Assembly (NCBI GenBank): GCA_017628595.1
Contig: JAGBYV010000128.1
Coordinates: forward strand, 1 to 6,636
Origin: Alistipes sp.
Lineage (GTDB): Bacteria > Bacteroidota > Bacteroidia > Bacteroidales > Rikenellaceae
Direction of reading: 5' to 3'
Length of the DNA stretch: 6,636 bases
In this document: positions 1 to 6,470 of the stretch, in pieces
Numbering within the stretch: position 1 is the first letter of the stretch
How the letters are laid out: every line of letters begins with the position of its first letter
Made by a program: the position numbers and the translations under genes
The notes under the pieces: generated by a model
What the model saw: only the letters and a program-made list of their open reading frames with translations
Database searches by the model: none
What the model was told of the DNA's origin: nothing

Positions 1-664
1 TAGAGAGGATAAACATAAAACGTGAAATAGGCGTTACATTTATCTGCTCAATGGTGCCGCTCTCCTTCTCGTCCACGATACTCAACGCTGGCAGAAAACC
101 GCAAATCAAGATAAAGAGAATAATCATCAGCGCAGGAATCATATAGTGGCGGTAGTTGAGCGTGGGGTTATAACGATTCTCGATAGTTACCAACTCCGAC
201 AACTTGGTTGGGTTCTTCTCGCTACGCAGTTCAGCCAGAGTGCGGGCGATGGTCTGCACAACGTACTGCATCCCCATACTTCCCTTGATGGCATTGACGG
301 CATTGGCGGTTATGCTGATGCGCTCGGGCGTGGCAACAGTCATATCGCGCTCGAAATTGTCGGGTATCTGCACAATAACATCCACATCTCCCTGCTCCAA
401 AGCCTCCATAGCAAGCGGGTATTCGGCCGAAGTATGGGCGAGAGTGAGGTACTCCGAGGCATTGATATGCGAGGATATGCGACGCGATGTGGTCGAGCGG
501 TCGAGGTCAACGATGGCCACATTTACCTGACGCACATCCATAGTCATAATGAGCGGCATAAGCAACATCACAAGTATCGGGAAGGCGATGATGAGCCGAG
601 GCAGAAACGAGTTGCGCCGTATCTGCAAAAACTCCTTCTGTACGAGTACGACAAATGCTCTCAT
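1..664 (-). CDS. ABC-2 type permease, second subunit (3' end cut off by window edge)
   Basis: Inner-membrane subunit of the exporter, related to YbhR/YbhS. It starts at the ATG at 664-662, two bases after the stop of the preceding permease gene, and stays open for 221 codons to the left edge; family members are about 370 residues, so roughly 150 are missing. Visible in the translation: a cytoplasmic N-terminal coupling segment (KEFLQIRRN, residues 10-18), a first membrane helix at about 23-42, a periplasmic domain at about 43-172 beginning with VNVAIVDLD, a second membrane helix at about 174-196, and the conserved cytoplasmic segment DEKESGTIEQINVTPISR (198-215) that follows TM2 in ABC-2 exporters. 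It resembles its upstream neighbour in layout but is clearly diverged, so the two probably form a heterodimer. No Shine-Dalgarno sequence is obvious; the 2-base gap suggests translational coupling. Family assignment is strong; substrate unknown. Confidence 0.93.
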   Translation of the reverse strand, partial: MRAFVVLVQKEFLQIRRNSFLPRLIIAFPILVMLLMPLIMTMDVRQVNVAIVDLDRSTTSRRISSHINASEYLTLAHTSAEYPLAMEALEQGDVDVIVQIPDNFERDMTVATPERISITANAVNAIKGSMGMQYVVQTIARTLAELRSEKNPTKLSELVTIENRYNPTLNYRHYMIPALMIILFILICGFLPALSIVDEKESGTIEQINVTPISRFMFILS

Positions 665-666
665 GG

Positions 667-1761
667 TTACTCTAATTTATCGTTAAACTTTTTGAGTGAT
701 ATGCCGAGAATAGCTACCGTCATACCGAGCAGAATCACGCAATTTTTCCAAACAGCCACCAGCGGCAGCCCCTGAATCATCATCTTTCTCACAGCGTCGA
801 TATACCACCTTGCAGGCACAATATTCGATACCACCTGGAAGAACTCGGGCAGATTCTCAATCGGGAACAGCATACCCGACAACATCAGTATCGGCATCAT
901 CATTACCATAGCCGAGATGAGCAATGCCGCCATCTGCGTGGTGGCAATAGTCGAGACCAGAAGTCCGAGCGAGAGCGACAATGCCAAATATAGCAACGAG
1001 AGTGAAAATATCCCCCCAACACCGCCCGACATCGGTACCTCAAGGAGGTATCGCGCCAAAAGCAGGATAGTTACAAGCACAATGCACGATATGGCAAAAT
1101 ATGGAATCATCTTGGCGAAGATAATCTTCACTGGGCGCACTGGCGAAACCAGGAGCACCTCCATAGTGCCAACCTCCTTTTCGCGCACAATCGACACCGA
1201 GGTCATCATAGCGCAGACAAGAATAAAAATCAGGCCCATAATACCTGGCACAAAGTTGTAGGCCGAGCGCATCTGCGGGTTGAATAGCATTCGTGTCTCA
1301 AACATAGCCTGCTGTGAGGCGGCACCGAGCAGGACATTTTGCAGATAGGCCGTAGCCGAGCCTGCGGTATTGACATTCGAGGCATCTACAATGAGTTGGA
1401 TAACAGGCTTTGTCGCTATGCCTGCAGCCGCTTGCTCGGCACGACGGTCATAGTCCGAGGCAAAGACCACTACAGCACCCGCCTTGCCCGAGCGCAGACA
1501 AGGGTCTATCTCATCTTGCGAGATATAACCCTTAAAGGTAAAGTATTCGTTATGCGACAACCGCTCAACGGCATCATGCACTCCATCGGTGTGCTCCGAA
1601 GCGACAACCGCCACATTGATATTATTCACCTCGGTGGAGATGGCAAAGCCGAAGAGGGTCATCAGCATTACGGGGATGAGCATAACGCCCAACATCGTAC
1701 GCTTGTCGCGGAGTATATGCAACGACTCCTTTTTTACGAATGAGCCAAAGTTCTGTTTCAT
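667..1761 (-). CDS. ABC-2 type permease, first subunit
   Basis: Inner-membrane pore subunit of the exporter, 364 residues, usual for the family. I start it at the ATG at 1761-1759 (MKQNFGSF) rather than the in-frame ATG at 1830. The earlier start would add 23 polar residues encoded inside the ATPase gene, whereas the chosen one sits 4 bases after the ATPase stop and 9 bases after an AGAGGAG ribosome site. Order of parts: amphipathic N-terminus with KKESLHILRDKR (10-21), TM1 about 23-43, a periplasmic domain about 44-169, TM2 about 170-192, the conserved cytoplasmic segment REKEVGTMEVLLVSP (193-207), then TM3 219-241, TM4 250-272, TM5 276-298 and TM6 340-356. A large periplasmic loop between TM1 and TM2 is characteristic of the YbhS/YbhR (ABC2_membrane_3) group. 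It presumably pairs with the next permease. Confidence 0.94.
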   Translation of the reverse strand: MKQNFGSFVKKESLHILRDKRTMLGVMLIPVMLMTLFGFAISTEVNNINVAVVASEHTDGVHDAVERLSHNEYFTFKGYISQDEIDPCLRSGKAGAVVVFASDYDRRAEQAAAGIATKPVIQLIVDASNVNTAGSATAYLQNVLLGAASQQAMFETRMLFNPQMRSAYNFVPGIMGLIFILVCAMMTSVSIVREKEVGTMEVLLVSPVRPVKIIFAKMIPYFAISCIVLVTILLLARYLLEVPMSGGVGGIFSLSLLYLALSLSLGLLVSTIATTQMAALLISAMVMMMPILMLSGMLFPIENLPEFFQVVSNIVPARWYIDAVRKMMIQGLPLVAVWKNCVILLGMTVAILGISLKKFNDKLE

Positions 1762-1765
1762 AGCC

Positions 1766-2506
1766 TTACTCTCCTCTTTGTGCGCCACGAGCCAGCGTGC
1801 GGAACACCTCGTCCATCGACTCCGCGGCAAATTGTTGTTTCAGACGGGCTGGTGTATCGAGAGCGCGCACCTCGCCATCTACCATAATCGAGACGCGCGA
1901 GCAGTACTCCGCCTCGTCCATATAGTGTGTAGTGACAAATATGGTCGTACCACCCTCCGCAGCCTCATATATCATTTCCCAAAACTGACGGCGCGTTACG
2001 GGATCAACGCCTCCCGTAGGCTCGTCCAAAAAGACCACCTCGGGGCGGTGAACCGTGGCAATGGCAAACGAAAGTTTCTGTTTCCAGCCGAGTGGCAGAG
2101 AGCCAACCAGAGTGTTACGCTCCGAAGAGAAATTCAGGCGCTCAAGCACCTCCGCGGAACGCTCCTCGGTTTGTTTTTTTGATAAGCCGTAGATGCCAGC
2201 AAACAAGCGTATATTCTCCCACACCGTAAGGTTGTTGTAGAGCGAAAATCGCTGGCTCATGTAGCCTATGTGGCGTTTAATCTGCTCACCCTCGAGCATT
2301 ACGTCATAGCCCGCCACCGTGCCGCTGCCCGATGTGGGATAACTCAAGCCACAGAGCATACGCATAGCAGTCGTCTTGCCCGCTCCGTTTGCTCCGAGGA
2401 AGCCGAAAATCTCGCCTCGGCGCACATCAAACGAGATGCGGTCAACGGCAGTAAAGTCGCCGAAACGCTTGGTCAGGTCGCGTACTGAAATTACTACGTC
2501 GCTCAT
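1766..2506 (-). CDS. ABC transporter ATPase, YbhF C-terminal-half type
   Basis: Cytoplasmic ATP-binding subunit, 246 residues, essentially one nucleotide-binding domain. Walker A is GANGAGKT (38-45), the Q-loop glutamine is Q85 in YMSQRFSLY, Walker B is VVFLDEP (157-163, D161 and catalytic E162), the D-loop is GGVD (165-168) and the switch histidine is H194 in TTHYMDEA. The signature motif is not LSGGQ but SLPLGWKQ (136-143). LPLG-type signatures are, from memory, normal for the second domain of the fused E. coli YbhF protein. Its start overlaps the stop of the other ATPase gene by 4 bases (ATGA), so the two are probably made in a fixed ratio and act as a heterodimer; this chain supplies the complete catalytic residues. 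The last 20 or so residues (MDEVFRTLARGAQRGE) are the usual short C-terminal tail. Confidence 0.95.
   Translation of the reverse strand: MSDVVISVRDLTKRFGDFTAVDRISFDVRRGEIFGFLGANGAGKTTAMRMLCGLSYPTSGSGTVAGYDVMLEGEQIKRHIGYMSQRFSLYNNLTVWENIRLFAGIYGLSKKQTEERSAEVLERLNFSSERNTLVGSLPLGWKQKLSFAIATVHRPEVVFLDEPTGGVDPVTRRQFWEMIYEAAEGGTTIFVTTHYMDEAEYCSRVSIMVDGEVRALDTPARLKQQFAAESMDEVFRTLARGAQRGE
1771..1777 (-). promoter_or_regulatory. Shine-Dalgarno-like site for the first permease
   Basis: The minus strand reads AGAGGAG here, ending 9 bases before the ATG at 1761. It lies within the last codons of the upstream ATPase gene. It is the only strong purine-rich ribosome site I see at a start in this operon, and it supports the shorter permease start over the one at 1830. 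In the Bacteroidota such sites are often absent, so its importance is inferred. Confidence 0.6.
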
Positions 2507-3402
2507 CTTCTCATCAGTTTTATAAACATATCCTCGATTGTAGGCTCTGCGCTCACTATCTCCACGCCTTCTACATCGGCAAGTGCCGCCTTAAATCTCT
2601 CTTCGTCAAAACCTGCACTTGCAACCAGATGGTGCTTTTCGCCAAAGGGATAACAATCCTCCACACCCTCTTCGCGACGTGCCCTTTCCAGCAGGGCAAA
2701 CATATTCTTGGCACTAATACTATAGAGAGGTTTGTCAAAGCCCTGCACAATGCCTGTGGGCGTGTCGATACCCAAAATACGTCCCTCATTGCAAAGTGCT
2801 ATGCGGTCGCAACGCTTCGCCTCGTCCATATATGGTGTAGATACGAGTATGGTTATTCCACGCTCCTTCAAATCGGCAAGCATATCCCAAAACTCGCTAC
2901 GCGACACAGCATCAACACCCGTTGTCGGCTCGTCCAAAAACAATACGCTTGGGCGATGAATCAAGGCACACGACAGGGCAAGTTTCTGCTTCATACCTCC
3001 CGACAGTTTCCCAGCCCGGCGGGTGCGGAACGGTTCTATCTGTTTGTAGATAGGCGCTATAAGGTCATACGATTCTTCAACAGTTACGCCAAACAGAGCC
3101 GCAAAGAATTGCAGATTCTCCTCGACCGACAAATCTGGGTAGAGCGAGAAACGGCCTGGCATATATCCTACACGCTTTCGGATAGAGAGGTAGTCCTTCT
3201 CGATATCTAAACCATCTACCGTGGCACTGCCCTCATCGGGATTGATAAGCGTAGTGAGCAGTCTAAAAAGCGTGGTCTTACCTGCTCCGTCAGGGCCGAT
3301 AAGTCCAAACAATTCGCCATGCTCTACCGCGAACGACACACCGTCGAGTGCCCGCACCTTGCCGTAACTCTTGGATAGGCTGTGTACATCAATAGCACTC
3401 AT
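2503..3402 (-). CDS. ABC transporter ATPase, YbhF N-terminal-half type
   Basis: Cytoplasmic ATP-binding subunit, 299 residues: a nucleotide-binding domain (about 1-215) followed by an 80-residue C-terminal extension ending in EPTIEDMFIKLMRR. Walker A is GPDGAGKTT (36-44), the signature is LSGGMKQ (133-139), Walker B is VLFLDEP (153-159, D157/E158). Two catalytic-cycle residues are replaced: the Q-loop glutamine position is G83 (YMPGRFSLY), and the switch histidine is P190 (VSTPYMDEA). It can likely bind ATP but should be weak or inactive at its own Walker site, while its intact signature completes the partner's site. The family's fused E. coli protein YbhF also lacks the histidine in its first domain, as I recall. 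The gene begins one base after the adaptor's stop codon and overlaps the next ATPase by 4 bases. Confidence 0.95.
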   Translation of the reverse strand: MSAIDVHSLSKSYGKVRALDGVSFAVEHGELFGLIGPDGAGKTTLFRLLTTLINPDEGSATVDGLDIEKDYLSIRKRVGYMPGRFSLYPDLSVEENLQFFAALFGVTVEESYDLIAPIYKQIEPFRTRRAGKLSGGMKQKLALSCALIHRPSVLFLDEPTTGVDAVSRSEFWDMLADLKERGITILVSTPYMDEAKRCDRIALCNEGRILGIDTPTGIVQGFDKPLYSISAKNMFALLERARREEGVEDCYPFGEKHHLVASAGFDEERFKAALADVEGVEIVSAEPTIEDMFIKLMRR

Positions 3403-3403
3403 A

Positions 3404-4288
3404 CTACAAAACCACTTCGCCTGCCAAGCCTATCTTCAATCGGCCATCGTTTTCAACGGCAATCTTTACGGCATAGACCAGATTGGCACGAGAATCCTTT
3501 GTCTGAATAGTTTTAGGCGTAAACTCACTCTCCGACGAAATCCACGCTACGCGACCCGTATAGTCATATCGCTCCGTGCCGCCAAAGTCGGCAACGACCT
3601 TCACCTCATCGCCTAATTTAACATTGGCAAGTTGATCGGAGGTAAAGTATGCTCGCAGATAGATATTCTTAAGATCAGCAATCTTCATCAGAGGCTTGCC
3701 TGCCGATGCCAACTCGCCAGCCTCGGCATACTTGACCAACACGGTACCACCAACGGGCGAGATAATGCGGCACTTTGAGATGCGGTCATCAAGGGCGGCT
3801 ATCTGCGCCTCCAAAACCACAGAGTTGCCGTTGATGGTAGAGGTATTTTTATCCAGCGTTGATAGTTGGGCCTCCAACTGTCCCTCCAATATCTTTATCT
3901 GCGCCTCGATATCGTCTTTCTGCTTCTGAGTCGCCGCGCCATCACGCAACATATTATCCACGCGACGTAGTTCAGTCTTCTGCTTTGCAATCTGCTCACG
4001 CAACGCCGCCACCTGCTTCTTCACATCGGGACGAGAGGCAAGCAATGCCGACTGCTGTGCCACGAGTTGCTTGCGCTGCAAATGGAGTTGAAGGCTGTCT
4101 ATCGTGCCTACCGTTTGGTTGGCCGCTATTGCCATACCCTCCTCAATATCGAAATTAAGAATTCTGCCCGTAGCCTCCGATGATACCACCACCTCGGTAG
4201 CCTCGAATGTACCTTGGGCGTCAAACTCCGCCTCCTTCGTGCAAGAGATGGCCAACAGAGCCATTGCTATATATATTACCTTTTTCAT
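3404..4288 (-). CDS. HlyD/YbhG-type periplasmic adaptor, putative lipoprotein
   Basis: Membrane fusion protein that bridges the inner-membrane ABC transporter to the outer-membrane channel; 294 residues. The N-terminus MKKVIYIAMALLAISC looks like a lipoprotein signal with Cys16 as the lipidation site, so it is probably anchored by lipid rather than by a transmembrane helix as in E. coli YbhG. Next come half a biotinyl/lipoyl domain (about 27-65, EATGRILNFDIEEG), a long alpha-helical hairpin (about 66-172) rich in Q, K and E with its turn near RDGAATQKQ (115-123), the second lipoyl half (about 174-205, ISPVGGTVL), and a beta-barrel domain (207-294). The stretch SEFTPKTIQTKDSRANLVYAV (253-273) is close to the YbhG C-terminal motif, which supports the subfamily. 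It starts 3 bases after the channel gene's stop and ends in TAG one base before the ATPase start. Confidence 0.93.
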   Translation of the reverse strand: MKKVIYIAMALLAISCTKEAEFDAQGTFEATEVVVSSEATGRILNFDIEEGMAIAANQTVGTIDSLQLHLQRKQLVAQQSALLASRPDVKKQVAALREQIAKQKTELRRVDNMLRDGAATQKQKDDIEAQIKILEGQLEAQLSTLDKNTSTINGNSVVLEAQIAALDDRISKCRIISPVGGTVLVKYAEAGELASAGKPLMKIADLKNIYLRAYFTSDQLANVKLGDEVKVVADFGGTERYDYTGRVAWISSESEFTPKTIQTKDSRANLVYAVKIAVENDGRLKIGLAGEVVL

Positions 4289-4291
4289 ATC

Positions 4292-5569
4292 CTATTGATT
4301 TAATGTTGTTTTAAGTCTGTATATTGATTGCATAAGTTCTATTTCGTGTATGCTGCGTGCAAGTGCGGCTGCCGTCTCATCAGAGATTTTCCGCAATAGG
4401 TCGGTGGCATCAATTACCCCATTTTTCAACTGCGACTCTGCCGCCATACGCACCCTGCGACGCAACTCCACTATACGCGAATCATCCGTGATGACTTGGC
4501 GCAGACGAGCAATCTCGCCATCGTCCTGCGTGGTCTGCATCTGAGTATTAAAGAGAAACACATCGCGCTGAACAGCAATTTGCTTTTCGGCGGTATTGAG
4601 CTTTTGGAGATTATTCCGCTTGGTGTAGAATGCTCCGATATTCCACGACACACGCACGCCGGCAATGGCATTGAACGACCAATCCGATGAAACCATACTC
4701 TTAAACATATCCAACCCTGGATAGCCGTAATAGACTTGCGCAAAGGCCGAGAAGCGAGGCATAAGCGAAACATTTATAGCTTTGCGCTGTGCCGTCAATA
4801 TACTTTCCTGAGCCTCGAAGAGAGCCAATTCGGGTCGTGCCAAAGTGCGCGATTGGAGTTGCTGCATTGCAGGGCGTTCCAGTTTATCGGCCGTAAGCGG
4901 TTGACCTATAAAAATCTCCAACATACGACGGTAGCTCATGCGTGAAGACTCAACCTGTCCGAGCGTCTGTCGGGCGGCAAGTAACTCCGCTTCCACCGCA
5001 TCGACATCTGCCTGCATGGCAACACCATTTTTATAATATGTTTGCAGACGGGCAAGATTGCTTGCAAGCAGTTCAATCAGAACCTCGGTTTGGGCCTTGC
5101 GCTCATCAAGCAACAGAATACCAAAATAGAGATTATCCACCCTCGACTGCAAGTCGTAGAGCGACACATCCACTCGGCTGCGCTGCTCCTCGGCCTCCGC
5201 CTTGGCTATGGCTTTGTCGGCTCTTGACTTTCCTCCATCCCAAATGTGTTGCGACACATCAATCGAAACTTTGTATTGGTCACGGTGTATGCCAGCCATC
5301 TCAATACCGTTGGCTTGGAGGATTGCCTTGAAGGCCTCGGGATAGGTTGGAGTGGCAGACTGATATGTAGCCTGTCCCGACAGAGCAACTTGCGGAATCC
5401 ACGCTCGAGCCGCATTGGAGAGATTGTACTGCTCGGTCTGTGCAATCAGGTCGTACTGCCTGATTGCGGGGTAATGCTCCCGAGCCAAGCGACGACACTC
5501 ATCAAGCGACTGGCCACTCGATGCGGCGGCACACGCCACGGCAAATAGTGTTAGAAAAAAACGTTTCAT
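4292..5569 (-). CDS. TolC-family outer-membrane efflux protein
   Basis: Outer-membrane and periplasmic tunnel subunit of the exporter, 425 residues, normal length for the OEP family. It has a Sec signal peptide (MKRFFLTLFAVACAAASSG, cleavage near residues 16-20), and the mature protein opens with SLDECRRLAREHYPAIRQYD, the usual first helix of TolC-like proteins. Two family repeats are visible: helix-loop-strand units around 40-110 and 250-310, and matching motifs YYKNGVAMQADVDAVEAEL (178-196) and QLKNGVIDATDLLRKISDE (380-398). Such duplicated halves build the trimeric barrel. The segments VSIDVSQHIWDGGK (101-114) and GVRVSWNIGAF (304-314) are likely the beta strands ending in the W-[DN]-x-G turn typical of the family. 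It starts 3 bases after the regulator's stop. Unlike E. coli, where TolC is encoded elsewhere, this system carries its own channel. Confidence 0.94.
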   Translation of the reverse strand: MKRFFLTLFAVACAAASSGQSLDECRRLAREHYPAIRQYDLIAQTEQYNLSNAARAWIPQVALSGQATYQSATPTYPEAFKAILQANGIEMAGIHRDQYKVSIDVSQHIWDGGKSRADKAIAKAEAEEQRSRVDVSLYDLQSRVDNLYFGILLLDERKAQTEVLIELLASNLARLQTYYKNGVAMQADVDAVEAELLAARQTLGQVESSRMSYRRMLEIFIGQPLTADKLERPAMQQLQSRTLARPELALFEAQESILTAQRKAINVSLMPRFSAFAQVYYGYPGLDMFKSMVSSDWSFNAIAGVRVSWNIGAFYTKRNNLQKLNTAEKQIAVQRDVFLFNTQMQTTQDDGEIARLRQVITDDSRIVELRRRVRMAAESQLKNGVIDATDLLRKISDETAAALARSIHEIELMQSIYRLKTTLNQ

Positions 5570-5572
5570 ATC

Positions 5573-6199
5573 TTACTGTTTTTTGATTCTTCTCAATATG
5601 GTTTCGATGTTCTCTGCCTTGCGAACCGCCAAGAAACCTTCGCGATCGGCCATCAATTCGCCCATTAGCGGTTCCATAAATGGATAGGCAAGAAAAGTGA
5701 AGATATTGAGCGACAGAATACTGATAAGCAACATCTTAACATCAACCCATTCTATTTCACCACGCTCTGCCGAGCGGTCTATTTCAAACTGCAGACCGCA
5801 ATATACATTATCAATAACAGAACCCACGCGTTTGTACAATAACTTATAACGCTCGGGGCGTGAGATAATTTCGTTTATGACGAATCGTGGCAAAAGCGGA
5901 TTGGCGGCAATAAAATCAAAGTGCGCCTCAATGCCACCCTTGATGCGCTCAACAATAGGCAACGACGGGTCGCCCATAATGGCAAACATTGAGTGTGACA
6001 TAGTTTCGAATTTCTCATCTACTATACGCTCGAAAAGTTGCTCTTTAGTGCGGAAATAGTAGTGCAGCATCGCGTGAGTTACTCCTGCTGCTTGCGCTAT
6101 CGAGGTGGTGCGGGCACCATCATACCCCTTGGTCAAGAACTCCTGCTCCGCCGCCGCAAGTATCTGTTGCTCTTTGCTTTGTCTCTCTTGATTGTCCAT
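5573..6199 (-). CDS. TetR/AcrR-family transcriptional regulator
   Basis: DNA-binding repressor, 208 residues, usual TetR length, and the first gene of the operon. The N-terminal domain (about 10-60) has the classic pattern ILAAAEQEFLTKGYDGARTT followed by the helix-turn-helix SIAQAAGVTHAMLHYYFRTKEQLF (33-56), with the AGVT turn and the YYF recognition-helix end. The C-terminal ligand-binding and dimerisation domain (about 65-208) includes a hydrophobic segment at 157-175. By position and family it corresponds to E. coli CecR, which controls ybhGFSR. The start at 6199 lacks a Shine-Dalgarno sequence and follows a leader of roughly 35 bases. The palindrome at 6225-6240 is its probable binding site, suggesting that it represses itself and all downstream genes until a ligand, possibly the exported compound, releases it. 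The ligand cannot be inferred. Confidence 0.95.
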   Translation of the reverse strand: MDNQERQSKEQQILAAAEQEFLTKGYDGARTTSIAQAAGVTHAMLHYYFRTKEQLFERIVDEKFETMSHSMFAIMGDPSLPIVERIKGGIEAHFDFIAANPLLPRFVINEIISRPERYKLLYKRVGSVIDNVYCGLQFEIDRSAERGEIEWVDVKMLLISILSLNIFTFLAYPFMEPLMGELMADREGFLAVRKAENIETILRRIKKQ

Positions 6200-6224
6200 A
6201 AATCCAGGTATTTAACAAACGTAT

Positions 6225-6240
6225 CTAACAATTTTGTTAG
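6225..6240 (-). promoter_or_regulatory. Probable TetR-family operator (palindrome)
   Basis: A perfect 7-base inverted repeat with a 2-base centre, arms CTAACAA and TTGTTAG. It begins 2 bases downstream of the -7 box and covers the expected transcription start, where a bound repressor would block RNA polymerase. An extra half-site TAACAA lies at 6213-6218, 13 bases from the matching half of the palindrome. That this is the regulator's binding site is inferred from position and symmetry. Confidence 0.72.
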
Positions 6241-6242
6241 CA

Positions 6243-6273
6243 CAAAAGTATGAATAAAACCTCACTTCACAAA
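6243..6273 (-). promoter_or_regulatory. Bacteroidota-type promoter of the efflux operon
   Basis: On the minus strand a -33 element TTTG (6273-6270) is followed after 19 bases by TACTTTTG (6250-6243), an exact match to the phylum's -7 consensus TAnnTTTG at its usual spacing. A second TTTG at 6277-6274 is an alternative -33 element. The predicted start is near 6234-6238, giving a leader of about 35 bases. I see no other good promoter between the operon genes, so this one probably drives all of them. Confidence 0.8.
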
Positions 6274-6470
6274 CAAACAAGGAAAAAAATGTCTGATTGA
6301 TTAGGAAAACGAATAATTGTTTCGCCTTTGCACCATTAGCAAAAAACGCCTCATCCTACATGCCTTTCCTCTCCGGATTATCCTCTCCCCACTGCCCCAC
6401 AACTTCCTTTGCAATCGACATGCAATAAAAATAATCGTTTTTTTTACACACACCATGCAGTCTTTTCGCA
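6274..6470. other. Intergenic stretch without a convincing gene
   Basis: About 200 bases upstream of the operon promoter with no recognisable gene, RNA or terminator. The part at 6363-6407 is pyrimidine-rich on the plus strand, so the minus strand carries two GGGG runs and several GG runs. Two overlapping mini-ORFs of 21-22 codons (6356-6421 minus, 6360-6428 plus) lie here but have no supporting signals. A run of eight T (6436-6443, plus strand) lacks a stable hairpin before it, so I do not call it a terminator. Confidence 0.5.

Noticed and set aside
146..775. A 209-codon open frame on the plus strand
   Set aside because: It lies antisense to the two permease genes, crosses their junction, has low-complexity His/Arg-rich content, no promoter, and no family resemblance; the minus strand encodes conserved ABC-2 permease motifs here.
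1762..1830. Upstream in-frame start that would lengthen the first permease by 23 residues
   Set aside because: The added residues (MPRSRWTRCSARW...) are polar, unlike the family N-terminus, and are encoded within the ATPase gene; the ATG at 1761 has a ribosome site and the usual spacing.
1589..2182. A 197-codon plus-strand open frame
   Set aside because: It is antisense to the permease/ATPase junction where the minus-strand protein has complete Walker and H-loop motifs; the plus-strand translation looks like no protein domain.
2629..3210. A 193-codon plus-strand open frame
   Set aside because: It is a mirror of the first ATPase gene; it shares patterns with the plus-strand frame over the second ATPase only because the two ATPase genes are homologous.
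6323..6330. Possible rightward promoter with CGCCTTTG as -7 box
   Set aside because: It keeps the TTTG part but not the leading TA, has no TTTG at the right distance upstream, and no convincing gene follows on the plus strand.
6419..6443. Possible rho-independent terminator ending in eight T on the plus strand
   Set aside because: The bases before the T run do not form a GC-rich hairpin, and no gene on the plus strand needs one.
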